From contig NZ_BSEN01000005.1 of assembly GCF_027921845.1 (NCBI RefSeq), forward strand, positions 1 through 64,000: DNA of 64,000 bases, given 5' to 3'. The position numbers were made by a program, and so were the translations under genes. Shown in pieces: positions 1 through 7,625 of this stretch. The DNA is from Leifsonia poae. GTDB taxonomy: Bacteria > Actinomycetota > Actinomycetes > Actinomycetales > Microbacteriaceae. Positions within the stretch are counted from its first letter, which is position 1, and every line of letters begins with the position of its first letter. The notes below the pieces were generated by a model. That model was not told where the DNA came from, searched no databases, and was given only the letters and a program-made list of their open reading frames with translations.

Positions 1-316
1 AATCACCCAGATCAACGCCGAATACACCGCAAACAGATAAAACTCCGGATGGCCGGCCGCCATATGGCGCAGCTGAAGAATGAAGATGAACACGGCCGGA
101 CCTGCTTCCGCAGAGGGGTGTTGGCATCCACGACGTTGAGGACCTGAGAGGGTGGGATTCCCCGGTGAACGGGGACCGGAAACGCCTGTGAGGTTGTGGT
201 GCCCCATTCTGGGGGTGTTCTCAGAGGTCGATCAAGCCATGTGGGCAGTGATCACGCAGTGTTTACAAACCCGACACATGCTCAGGACCTCAGGCCCTAT
301 TGCGGGCGGCCACCGC
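1..316. other. Left-edge region without a supported gene
   Basis: No gene here can be named. On the minus strand a reading frame is open from about 231 to the left edge (first ATG at 207). Its last 31 codons, from a GTG at 93, encode two hydrophobic patches resembling membrane segments (VFIFILQL and FYLFAVYSALIWVI). These codons use ttt and tat, which are rare elsewhere in the window, and bases 1-60 are clearly less GC-rich. It could be the start of a membrane-protein gene running off the edge, or a foreign remnant. The segment 235-290 (around tgtttacaaacccgacacat) loosely resembles an insertion-sequence end, but no matching inverted partner is present. No RNA gene or terminator was seen. Confidence 0.3.
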
Positions 317-3300
317 TCAGGCGGTGCTGGGAGCCGGCCGCTCGGGCTGGCCGTAGAACGACCGCTCGAACACGGCGCGCGCACGACGGGTGACGGCGAG
401 ATAGTCCTGCTCGAGCTGGCTGGCCGATCCCGGCGGGTACTCGAGCAGGCGCGCGACGCCGTCCAGCTGCACGCGGTCGGACGGCAGCACGTCCGCGGTC
501 TTGTTGCTCCAGAGCGTCATCGCCGAACGCGCGCGCGAGGCGAAGACCCACGCATCCCGCAGTTTGCCGGCATCGTCGTCGCTCACCAGGCCGTTCTCGG
601 CGGCCACCGACAGCGCCCCCAGCGTCGACGTCGTGCGTAGCGCCGGAAGCTCGGCGGCGTGCTGCAGTTGGATGAGCTGCACGAACCATTCGACGTCGCT
701 CAGCGATCCGCGGCCGAGCTTCAGGTGCCGAGTGGGGTCGGCTCCCTGCGGCAGCCGCTCGTTCTCCACCCTCGCCTTGATGCGCTTGACCTCGCGCACC
801 GCCTGGTCGGTGATCGCAGGGGGGTAGCGCACCTCGTCGGCGACCAGCTCGAAGTCGGAGAGCAGTGCGGCGTCACCGGCGACCCCCCGGGCCCGCAGCA
901 GGGCCTGTGCCTCCCAGGTGAGCGACCAGCGCTGGTAGTACGCACGATACGACTCGAGGGAGCGCACCGGTGTGCCGTTCTTGCCCTCGGGACGCAGGCC
1001 GATGTCGAGGTCGAGAGGCAGTTGGTTGTCCTCGGTCAGCCGGTTCAGGTCCGACACGATGCCGAGCGCGGCGGTATGCGCCGCTCCTTGATCGTCCCCC
1101 AGCGCGCGGAAGACGTACATCACGTCGGCGTCCGACCCGAAGCCGAGCTCTCGCCCGCCGAACCGTCCCATGCCGATGACGGCGAACTCCAGGAGGTCGC
1201 GATCGCCGCGAGCGGCACGTACCGCCTCGAGGACGCCGGCGATCACATTCTCGGTGACGGCCGACAGTCCTTCGGCGAGCTCCTCGACGGTGCAGAATCC
1301 GAGGATCGCCGAGAAGGCGAGCCGCAGCACCTCGCGCCGCCGGGCCGCGCGGAGCGCCGCCGCCGCCGTCACGGCCGAATCGTGCCGCGCGAGGATGGCG
1401 CGGGTCTCCTCCTGCAGCTGCTCCGCCGACCGCGGACGCAGCTCGTCCTCCGACTCGAGCCACGCGACCGATTCCGGGATGCGGCCGAGCAGCTCACCGG
1501 CGTAACGCGACCCCGACAGCACCCGGGTGAGACGTTCGGCCGCGCCGCTCGAATCGCGCAGCATCCGGAGATACCAGTGCGTCGAGCCGAGGTCCTCGCT
1601 CAGCCGCCGGAAGGTGAGGAGTCCGTAATCCGGGTCGGCGCCGTCGGCGAACCACTGCAGCATGACCGGCAGCAGGTGCCGCTGGATGGTCGCGCGCCGC
1701 GAGACCCCGCCGGTGAGGGCGGCGATGTGGGCGAGCGCACCGCGCGGGTCGCGGAAGCCGATCGCCGCGAGCCGCGCCTCGGCCTGGGCGCTGGTCAGTC
1801 CCGGCCCGTCGGTCAGCCGGGCGTCCTCCGTCGCCGTCGCCGCCACTGCGCTCAGCAGCGGCCGGTAGAAGAGCCGCTCGTGCAGGCCGCGCACCGCGTG
1901 CTTGATGCCGGTCCACACCTCGAGCAGCTGCGTCGCGCCCGGCGCCAGCCCGGATGCCCGTGCCAGCACCCGCACGTCGCCTTCGTCGCGCGGCATGAGG
2001 TGCGTACGCCGGAGGTGCCGCAGCTGCAGCCGGTGCTCGAGGAGGCGCAGGGTGCGGTAATCCCGCGAGAACTCCGCCGACTCCTCTCGCCCGATGTAGC
2101 CCTGGGCGGCGAGAGCCGCGAGCGCGGGCAGCGTCGCCCGCTGATGCACCTGGTCGTCGGTCTGGCCGTGGACGAGCTGCAGCAGCTGCACCGTGAACTC
2201 GACGTCGCGGAGCCCGCCCGGTCCGAGCTTGAGCTGGTATTCGACCTCGTCGTCGGGGATGTGGTCGGTGACGCGCTCGCGCATCCGCTGCACCGACTCG
2301 ACGAAGTTCTCGCGGGAGGCGCTGCTCCACACCTTGGGCGAGAGGGCGGTGACGTACCGCTCCCCCAGCTCCAGGTCGCCGGCCAGTGGGCGCGCCTTGA
2401 GCAGCGCCTGGAACTCCCAGCCCTTCGCCCAGCGGTCGTAGTAGGCGAGGTGCGACTCCAGCGTGCGCACGAGCGCGCCATCCTTGCCCTCAGGTCGCAG
2501 GTTGGGGTCGACCTCCCACAGGCCGGGCTCGATGGCGGGCGCATCGATGCCGCGCATCATCAGCACCGCGAGGCGTGTGGCGATGTCGACGGCGCGGCCG
2601 GACGACAGCCCGGCCTCCTCGTCGCCCTCCGCCACGAAGATCACGTCGACGTCGCTCACATAGTTGAGCTCGCGGGCGCCGGCCTTGCCCATCCCGATCA
2701 CCGAGAACCGCGTGGCCCGCACCTCGTCTTCGGGGAAGCGCCCAGGGCCGGTTCCGCTCGCCTGGCGCCGGGCGACGGCGAGCGACGCCTCGAGTGCCGC
2801 AGCGGCGACATCCGCGAGGGCGGCTGCCACGGCGTCCAGCCCGTCGACCGGGTCGGACTGCTCGAGATCGAAGCTCGCGATCTGCGCGAGCCGCCGCCGG
2901 TACCGGATGCGCAGGGCCGTCCACGCCTCTTCCTCGATGACCGCCGCGAAGCCGTCGACGGCCCCGACCGACGCGAGCAGGTCGTCGCGCAGTTCGGCGG
3001 CGGTCGGCAGGCGCGTGATCGGCTCGGCGAGCGCATCGAGCTGGGCCGGCTGACGGAGGAAGAATTCGGCGAGCCCCTCGGATGCGCCGATCACCCGCAG
3101 CGCGCGCTCGGCCGGCTGACGCCTGATCAGGTACCGTGCGGCCTCATCGGGCGCACGACGCAGCAGGGTGATCGCGCATGCGAGAGCCGTGTCCGGATCC
3201 GCGGCGACTCGGAAGACCGGCAGCGACTCCTCGACCGGGAGCCCCGTGAGCGCGGCCAGCTCGTCGAGCTGCGCGCGCACGGAGCTGAGCCCCACGAAAC

Positions 3301-3343
3301 CGGCTCGCGCCAGAGTGGTCAGGGAGAGCTGGTCGCGCGCCAC
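317..3343 (-). CDS. glnE: Bifunctional glutamine synthetase adenylyltransferase/deadenylase
   Basis: This enzyme attaches AMP to, and removes it from, a tyrosine of glutamine synthetase, and so sets its activity according to nitrogen status in the cytoplasm. The protein is about 1008 residues, normal for the family. It holds two nucleotidyltransferase modules, each with the GMGxxGxREL...SDxDV signature: one near residues 210-245 (GMGKAGARELNYVSDVDVI) and one near 720-755 (GMGRFGGRELGFGSDADVM), separated by helical linkers. I chose the GTG at 3343 because translation from there begins with a typical family N-terminus (ARDQLSLTTLARAGF) and lies 5 nt after the glnA2 stop, implying translational coupling. 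Its genetic pairing with a GlnA2-type synthetase is typical of Actinobacteria. Confidence 0.95.
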   Translation of the reverse strand: MARDQLSLTTLARAGFVGLSSVRAQLDELAALTGLPVEESLPVFRVAADPDTALACAITLLRRAPDEAARYLIRRQPAERALRVIGASEGLAEFFLRQPAQLDALAEPITRLPTAAELRDDLLASVGAVDGFAAVIEEEAWTALRIRYRRRLAQIASFDLEQSDPVDGLDAVAAALADVAAAALEASLAVARRQASGTGPGRFPEDEVRATRFSVIGMGKAGARELNYVSDVDVIFVAEGDEEAGLSSGRAVDIATRLAVLMMRGIDAPAIEPGLWEVDPNLRPEGKDGALVRTLESHLAYYDRWAKGWEFQALLKARPLAGDLELGERYVTALSPKVWSSASRENFVESVQRMRERVTDHIPDDEVEYQLKLGPGGLRDVEFTVQLLQLVHGQTDDQVHQRATLPALAALAAQGYIGREESAEFSRDYRTLRLLEHRLQLRHLRRTHLMPRDEGDVRVLARASGLAPGATQLLEVWTGIKHAVRGLHERLFYRPLLSAVAATATEDARLTDGPGLTSAQAEARLAAIGFRDPRGALAHIAALTGGVSRRATIQRHLLPVMLQWFADGADPDYGLLTFRRLSEDLGSTHWYLRMLRDSSGAAERLTRVLSGSRYAGELLGRIPESVAWLESEDELRPRSAEQLQEETRAILARHDSAVTAAAALRAARRREVLRLAFSAILGFCTVEELAEGLSAVTENVIAGVLEAVRAARGDRDLLEFAVIGMGRFGGRELGFGSDADVMYVFRALGDDQGAAHTAALGIVSDLNRLTEDNQLPLDLDIGLRPEGKNGTPVRSLESYRAYYQRWSLTWEAQALLRARGVAGDAALLSDFELVADEVRYPPAITDQAVREVKRIKARVENERLPQGADPTRHLKLGRGSLSDVEWFVQLIQLQHAAELPALRTTSTLGALSVAAENGLVSDDDAGKLRDAWVFASRARSAMTLWSNKTADVLPSDRVQLDGVARLLEYPPGSASQLEQDYLAVTRRARAVFERSFYGQPERPAPSTA

Positions 3344-3348
3344 GGCGC

Positions 3349-4686
3349 CTAGAGGATCTCGAGGTTGGTCTGCAGCTCGTACGGGGTGACCTGCGCGCGG
3401 TACGCATGCCATTCCTGCCGCTTGTTCAGCAGCACGTAGTTGAACACCTGCTCGCCGAGCGTCTCGGCGACCAGCTCCGAATCCTCCATCAGCGAGATGG
3501 CGTGGTCGAGGCTGGCCGGAAGCTGGCTGTAGCCGAGCGCGCGACGCTCGGCGTCGCTGAGCGCCCACACGTTGTTCTCCGCCTCGGGCGGCAGCTCGTA
3601 CTGCTCCTCGATGCCCTTGAGGCCGGCGGCCAGCATGAGCGAGAAGGCGAGGTACGGGTTGGCCGCCGAGTCGATCGCGCGGTACTCGACGCGCGAGCTC
3701 TGGCCCTTGTTGGGCTTGTAGAGCGGAACGCGCACGAGCGCCGAGCGGTTGTTGTGACCCCAGCAGACGAAGCTGGGCGCCTCGTCGCCGCCCCACAGCC
3801 GCTTGTACGAGTTGACGAACTGGTTGGTCACCGCGGTGATCTCGGGCGCATGGCGCAGGAGGCCGGCGATGAAGTGGCGGCCGATCTTGGAGAGCTGGTA
3901 CTCGGCGCCCGGCTCGAAGAACGCGTTCGTGTCGCCCTCGAAGAGCGACATGTGGGTGTGCATCCCGGACCCCGGATGCCCGGAGAGCGGCTTGGGCATG
4001 AAGGTGGCGTAGACGCCCTGCTCGATGGCCACCTCCTTGATCACCGTGCGGAACGTCATGATGTTGTCGGCCGTCGTGAGCGCGTCGGCGTAGCGCAGAT
4101 CGATCTCGTTCTGGCCGGGGCCCGCCTCGTGGTGGCTGAACTCGACCGAGATGCCGAGGTCTTCGAGCATCCGGACCGATCGGCGGCGGAAGTCGTGGGC
4201 GGTGCCGCCCGGCACGTTGTCGAAGTAGCCGGCGGAGTCGACGGGCTCGGGGCCCTCCGGACCGTACTGCGACGACTTGAGCAGGTAGAACTCGATCTCC
4301 GGATGCGTGTAGAAGGTGAAGCCGCGGTCGGCCGCCTTCTCGAGCGTGCGCTTGAGCACATTGCGCGGGTCGGACACCGACGGCTGGCCGTCGGGCGTCG
4401 TGATGTCGCAGAACATGCGGGCGGTCGGGTCGATCTCGCCGCGCCACGGCAGGATCTGGAACGTCGTGGGGTCCGGATGCGCGAGCAGGTCGGACTCGTA
4501 GGCGCGGGTCAGGCCCTCGATCGCCGAACCGTCGAAGCCGAGGCCCTCCGCGAACGCGCCCTCGACCTCGGCCGGGGCGATCGCGACGGACTTGAGGGTG
4601 CCGACGACATCGGTGAACCACAGCCTCACGAACTTGATGCCACGTTCCTCGATCGTGCGAAGAACGAAGTCGCGCTGCTTGTCCAT
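3349..4686 (-). CDS. glnA2: Type I glutamine synthetase, GlnA2 subgroup
   Basis: This 445-residue protein belongs to the glutamine synthetase I fold: an N-terminal beta-grasp (about 1-100) and a catalytic domain with the metal/ATP motifs (for example GPGQNEIDLRYADAL, HPGSGMHTHMSLFEG and NRSALVRVPLY). Its length and C-terminus (ELVAETLGEQVF) match the actinobacterial GlnA2 group rather than the longer housekeeping GlnA1. A tyrosine occupies the usual adenylylation-loop position (EQYELPPEAENN). The family reaction is ATP-dependent glutamine formation, but Streptomyces GlnA2-type proteins have been described as gamma-glutamylpolyamine synthetases, so the substrate here is uncertain. A ribosome-binding site (AAAGGGG) precedes the ATG, and a candidate -10 (TAGCCT) lies on the minus strand at 4711-4716. 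It is co-transcribed with glnE and divergent from panB. Confidence 0.93.
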   Translation of the reverse strand: MDKQRDFVLRTIEERGIKFVRLWFTDVVGTLKSVAIAPAEVEGAFAEGLGFDGSAIEGLTRAYESDLLAHPDPTTFQILPWRGEIDPTARMFCDITTPDGQPSVSDPRNVLKRTLEKAADRGFTFYTHPEIEFYLLKSSQYGPEGPEPVDSAGYFDNVPGGTAHDFRRRSVRMLEDLGISVEFSHHEAGPGQNEIDLRYADALTTADNIMTFRTVIKEVAIEQGVYATFMPKPLSGHPGSGMHTHMSLFEGDTNAFFEPGAEYQLSKIGRHFIAGLLRHAPEITAVTNQFVNSYKRLWGGDEAPSFVCWGHNNRSALVRVPLYKPNKGQSSRVEYRAIDSAANPYLAFSLMLAAGLKGIEEQYELPPEAENNVWALSDAERRALGYSQLPASLDHAISLMEDSELVAETLGEQVFNYVLLNKRQEWHAYRAQVTPYELQTNLEIL

Positions 4687-4764
4687 CCTGCCCCTTTCGT
4701 CAGCCTTCTTAGGCTACTGGTTCCACAGGCCCGGCGCGGCCATCTAGGCCTGTCTGCCGCTCAC

Positions 4765-4770
4765 TAGACT
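4765..4770 (+). promoter_or_regulatory. -10 box of panB, leaderless type
   Basis: TAGACT followed by 6 nt (GAGCCC) and the panB ATG. No ribosome-binding site is present, so transcription should begin at or next to the start codon. No good -35 box is visible. Confidence 0.55.
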
Positions 4771-4776
4771 GAGCCC

Positions 4777-5628
4777 ATGTCTGAGCAGTCTCCGATGCCG
4801 TCCGTCTCCTCCTCGATCCCGACGATGCAGTCGCTCAAGCGGGTGCGAACCCGGCACTTCCAGACCGCGAAGGAGCAGGGCTCCAAGTTCACCGGGCTCA
4901 CCAGCTACGACCAGCTCACCGCGCAGATCTTCGACGCGGCCGGCATCGACTTCCTGCTCGTCGGCGATTCGGCGGGCAACAACGTGCTCGGCTACGAGAC
5001 GACGCTGCCGGTGACGGTGGACGAGCTCATCCCGTTGACCCGCGCGGTCGCCGGGGCCGTCAAGCGCGCCTTCGTCGTCGCCGACATGCCGTTCGGCTCG
5101 TATGAGACCGGAGCGCTCGAGGCCCTCCACACCGCCGTGCGCTTCATGAAGGAGACCGGCGCCCACGCCGTCAAGCTCGAGGGCGGTGTGCGCAGCGCCG
5201 ATCAGATCCGCCGCATCGTCGACGCCGGAATCCCGGTCATGGCCCACATCGGCTTCACGCCGCAGAGCGAGCACGGCCTGGGTGGGCACATCATCCAGGG
5301 TCGCGGTGAAGGGGCCGAGCAGCTGCTCGCCGACGCGCACGCGGTCGAAGACGCCGGAGCGTTCGCCGTCGTGATGGAGATGGTGCCGGCCGACATCGCC
5401 AAGCGCGTGACGGCCGAGCTGCGCATCCCGACCATCGGTGTCGGCGCCGGCCCCGATGTGGACGGCCAGCTGCTGGTCTGGACCGACTGGGCAGGACTCA
5501 CCACCGGGCGCATCCCGCGCTTCGTCAAGCAGTACGCGGACCTGCGCGGCATCCTGACCGATGCGGCCACGGCCTTCAAGGCCGACGTGCAGGGCGGCGC
5601 CTTCCCGACCGAGGAGCAGAGCTTCTAG
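4777..5628 (+). CDS. panB: 3-methyl-2-oxobutanoate hydroxymethyltransferase
   Basis: PanB transfers a hydroxymethyl group from methylene-tetrahydrofolate to ketoisovalerate, giving ketopantoate, the first committed step of pantothenate and coenzyme A synthesis. The 283-residue protein shows the family signatures: [25 protein letters not shown] near residues 42-66 (metal-binding Asp in the GDS motif), DMPFGSYE near 105, VKLEGG near 130, and HIGFTPQS near 155, followed by GQLLVW. The first 20 or so residues are a Ser/Pro-rich extension outside the core barrel. It is divergent from glnA2 and overlaps the convergent SPOR-type gene by 4 nt at its stop. The start is supported by the closely placed -10 box. 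Confidence 0.96.
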   Translation: MSEQSPMPSVSSSIPTMQSLKRVRTRHFQTAKEQGSKFTGLTSYDQLTAQIFDAAGIDFLLVGDSAGNNVLGYETTLPVTVDELIPLTRAVAGAVKRAFVVADMPFGSYETGALEALHTAVRFMKETGAHAVKLEGGVRSADQIRRIVDAGIPVMAHIGFTPQSEHGLGGHIIQGRGEGAEQLLADAHAVEDAGAFAVVMEMVPADIAKRVTAELRIPTIGVGAGPDVDGQLLVWTDWAGLTTGRIPRFVKQYADLRGILTDAATAFKADVQGGAFPTEEQSF

Positions 5629-5837
5629 CGATCGTCGCGCGCGTCTTCCTCAGCCCACTTGGCGCTGTTCTCGCGGAGCTTCTCGAGCGCGTGCTCGGCC
5701 TCTTCGTGCGTCTCGAACGGTCCGACCCGGTCGGGCGCAGGAGACAGGAAGCCCTGCTCGACCTGGCCGGTCTTCATGTTGTACCAGAAGCGGTGCTCCG
5801 CGTCCTGCGTGATCCCATAGTCGTTCTCGCCGGTCAT
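5625..5837 (-). CDS. Small SPOR-type domain protein
   Basis: A 70-residue acidic soluble protein of the kind annotated in Actinobacteria as SPOR domain-containing. It has the pattern [38 protein letters not shown]: an aromatic strand, a strand ending in a GPF turn, then a helix, the half-repeat seen in SPOR folds. There is no signal peptide or membrane segment, so binding to septal peptidoglycan, the role of classical SPOR domains, is not implied; the function is unknown. The ATG at 5837 has a TAGGAT -10 box 7 nt upstream and only 12 nt separate it from the start of map. Its stop overlaps the end of panB. Confidence 0.8.
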   Translation of the reverse strand: MTGENDYGITQDAEHRFWYNMKTGQVEQGFLSPAPDRVGPFETHEEAEHALEKLRENSAKWAEEDARDDR

Positions 5838-5842
5838 AAGCT
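5837..5842 (+). promoter_or_regulatory. -10 box of map, interlocked with the opposing promoter
   Basis: TAAGCT, then 7 nt (TGATCCT), then the map ATG at 5850. Its first base is also the first base of the divergent gene's start codon. Any -35 contact must fall inside the opposite coding region. Confidence 0.5.
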
Positions 5843-5844
5843 TG

Positions 5845-5850
5845 ATCCTA
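5845..5850 (-). promoter_or_regulatory. -10 box of the SPOR-type gene, interlocked with map
   Basis: On the minus strand TAGGAT, then 7 nt (CAAGCTT), then ATG at 5837. Its first base is the complement of the A of the map start codon, so the two promoters occupy the same 18 bp face to face. Confidence 0.5.
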
Positions 5851-6716
5851 TGCCCAAGGATTCCGCCGGTCACCTGGTTCCCGGACGCGTCTCGCCGATG
5901 CGCCCCGTCCCCTCCAGCATCCCCCGCCCGGAATACGTCGGCAAGAAAGGCCCGTCCCCCTACAGCGGCGGCGACGTCTACACGCCCGACGAGATCGCTC
6001 TCATCCGCGAGTCCGGCCGCATCGCGGCGCAGGCGATCGAGCTGGTCGGCGAGGCCGTCCGTCCCGGCATCACCACGGAAGAGCTCGACACCATCGGGCA
6101 CGAGTTCCTGCTGGCCAATGACGCCTATCCGTCCACCCTCGGGTACCGCGGCTACCCCAAGTCGATCTGCAGCTCGGTGAACGAGGTGATCTGCCACGGC
6201 ATCCCCGACGACACCGTGCTCGACGACGGCGACATCGTCAACATCGACATCACTGCGTACAAGAACGGCTTCCACGGCGACAGCAACCAGACCTTCATCG
6301 CCGGCACGGCGAGCGAGGAGGTCACGCTGCTCGTCGACCGCACTCGCGAGGCCCTCAACCGCGGCATCAAGGCCGTCGCACCCGGCCGCCAGGTGAACGT
6401 GATCGGCCGCGCGGTCGAGTCGTACGCCAAGCGGTTCGGCTACGGAGTCGTGCGCGACTTCACCGGCCACGGCGTCGGAGCGGCGTTCCACTCCGGCCTG
6501 ATCATCCCGCACTACGACTCCGCGCCGCTGTACGACGACGTGATGGAGGTCGGCATGGTGTTCACCATCGAGCCGATGCTCACGCTGGGCACGCACGAGT
6601 GGGACATGTGGGCCGACGACTGGACCGTCGTGACGCGCGACAAGAGCATCACTGCGCAGTTCGAGCACACACTCGTCGTCACCGAACGCGGAGCCGAGGT
6701 CCTGACGCTTCCATGA
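5850..6716 (+). CDS. map: Type I methionine aminopeptidase
   Basis: Removes the initiator methionine from nascent proteins in the cytoplasm, using two metal ions. The protein is 288 residues. The five metal ligands are visible in order: Asp in VNIDIT, Asp in FHGDSNQTF, His in GHGVG, Glu in FTIEPM and Glu in QFEHT. A Pro/Gly-rich leader of about 45 residues ([25 protein letters not shown]) precedes the catalytic pita-bread fold, as in other actinobacterial forms. The ATG at 5850 has a -10 box 7 nt upstream and no ribosome-binding site, so the mRNA is probably leaderless. ppgK follows after 29 nt with its own -10 box. Confidence 0.96.
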   Translation: MPKDSAGHLVPGRVSPMRPVPSSIPRPEYVGKKGPSPYSGGDVYTPDEIALIRESGRIAAQAIELVGEAVRPGITTEELDTIGHEFLLANDAYPSTLGYRGYPKSICSSVNEVICHGIPDDTVLDDGDIVNIDITAYKNGFHGDSNQTFIAGTASEEVTLLVDRTREALNRGIKAVAPGRQVNVIGRAVESYAKRFGYGVVRDFTGHGVGAAFHSGLIIPHYDSAPLYDDVMEVGMVFTIEPMLTLGTHEWDMWADDWTVVTRDKSITAQFEHTLVVTERGAEVLTLP

Positions 6717-6733
6717 TCCGTGGCGCGGCGGGG

Positions 6734-6739
6734 TAGATT
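6734..6739 (+). promoter_or_regulatory. -10 box of ppgK, leaderless type
   Basis: TAGATT, 6 nt (CGTGCC), then the ppgK ATG, with no ribosome-binding site. Confidence 0.55.
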
Positions 6740-6745
6740 CGTGCC

Positions 6746-7507
6746 ATGAGTTCGAAGAACACCGCAATCGGGATCGACGTCGGGGGTACGGGTATCAAAG
6801 GGGGTCTCGTCGATCTCGACTCCGGCGAACTCGTCAGCGACCGCGTGAAGCTGCCGACTCCGGAGGGCGGCAAGCCCGACGACATCGTCCAGACCACGAA
6901 GAAGATCGTCGACCAGCTGGCCGCGGAAGACCCGGACGCCCCGGTCGGCGTGTGCTTCCCCGCCATCGTCAGCCACGGGGTCACCCTCTCGGCGGCGAAC
7001 GTGTCGAAGAAGTGGATCGATCTGCACGCGGAGGACCTCTTCGAGAAGGCCCTCGGTCGCGACATCCACTTCGTGAACGACGCGGATGCGGCGGGCTACG
7101 CCGAGTCCCGCTTCGGAGCCGCGAAGGACAAGAGCGGCCTCGTCATCATGACCACCCTCGGCACGGGCATCGGCTCCGCGCTGATCTACGACGGCGTGCT
7201 CATCCCGAACGCCGAGCTCGGCCACCTCGAGATCGACGGCGCCGACGCCGAGTCGAAGGCCGCGTACTCGGCCAAAGAACGCGAGGACCTCTCGTGGGAG
7301 AAGTGGGCGAAGCGACTGCAGAAGTACTACTCGACCCTCGAGTTCCTGTTCACCCCCGACCTGTTCATCGTCGGGGGCGGCGTCTCCAAGAACTACAAGG
7401 ACTTCCTCCCCCTCCTCGACCTGAAGACCGAGATCGTGCCCGCGGTGCACCGCAACAATGCGGGCATCCTGGGTGCGGCCGCGCTGGCGGTGCGCGGGGA
7501 CCGCTAG
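6746..7507 (+). CDS. ppgK: Polyphosphate glucokinase
   Basis: A 253-residue ROK-family sugar kinase of the actinobacterial PpgK group, which phosphorylates glucose with inorganic polyphosphate or ATP. Seen in the protein: the N-terminal phosphate-binding motif GIDVGGTGIKGGLVDL (residues 8-23), the catalytic-loop Asp in FVNDADAAGYAE (about 110), the TTLGTGIGSAL phosphate loop (about 133) and the NAELGHLEIDG segment (about 152). The sequence FIVGGGVSKNYKDFLPLL closes the ATP site. The gene has its own leaderless-type promoter. The kdpC scar begins about 13 nt after its stop, so a deletion junction may lie just downstream. Confidence 0.95.
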   Translation: MSSKNTAIGIDVGGTGIKGGLVDLDSGELVSDRVKLPTPEGGKPDDIVQTTKKIVDQLAAEDPDAPVGVCFPAIVSHGVTLSAANVSKKWIDLHAEDLFEKALGRDIHFVNDADAAGYAESRFGAAKDKSGLVIMTTLGTGIGSALIYDGVLIPNAELGHLEIDGADAESKAAYSAKEREDLSWEKWAKRLQKYYSTLEFLFTPDLFIVGGGVSKNYKDFLPLLDLKTEIVPAVHRNNAGILGAAALAVRGDR

Positions 7508-7520
7508 GGTTCGGCCCGGG

Positions 7521-7622
7521 CTCGTCGAGTCTAAGATTCAGGGACGGGACCTCGGCTCTCCCGGGGACCCGACGGTGAATGCACTCCAGCTGAACATCGC
7601 GCTGGCGGAGATGGACGAGTAG
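7521..7622 (+). pseudogene. kdpC: 3' remnant of kdpC (potassium-transporting ATPase subunit C)
   Basis: A reading frame of 33 codons plus a stop, without a start of its own, translates to a segment with the C-terminal signature of KdpC: GRDLG followed by GDPTVNALQLNIALAEMDE. KdpC proteins end with a G-x-P-x-V-N-x-x-x-L-N-x-A-L pattern, and E. coli KdpC, as I recall it, aligns end to end over the same 33 residues and also finishes in Asp-Glu. The frame ends 3 nt before kdpD, where kdpC normally sits. The rest of kdpC and all of kdpA and kdpB are absent; ppgK ends 13 nt upstream. I infer that a deletion removed the pump genes and left this scar. Confidence 0.75.
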
Positions 7623-7625
7623 ACG

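Noticed and set aside
317-4621. A single 1434-codon open frame covering glnE and part of glnA2
   Set aside because: The N-terminal 426 codons are an out-of-frame reading of glnA2. The glnE product begins at the GTG at 3343, right after the glnA2 stop.
7575-7622. A 15-codon leader peptide (GTG start) before kdpD
   Set aside because: The same frame continues upstream with KdpC-like residues, so the kdpC remnant explains it better than a regulatory upstream peptide.
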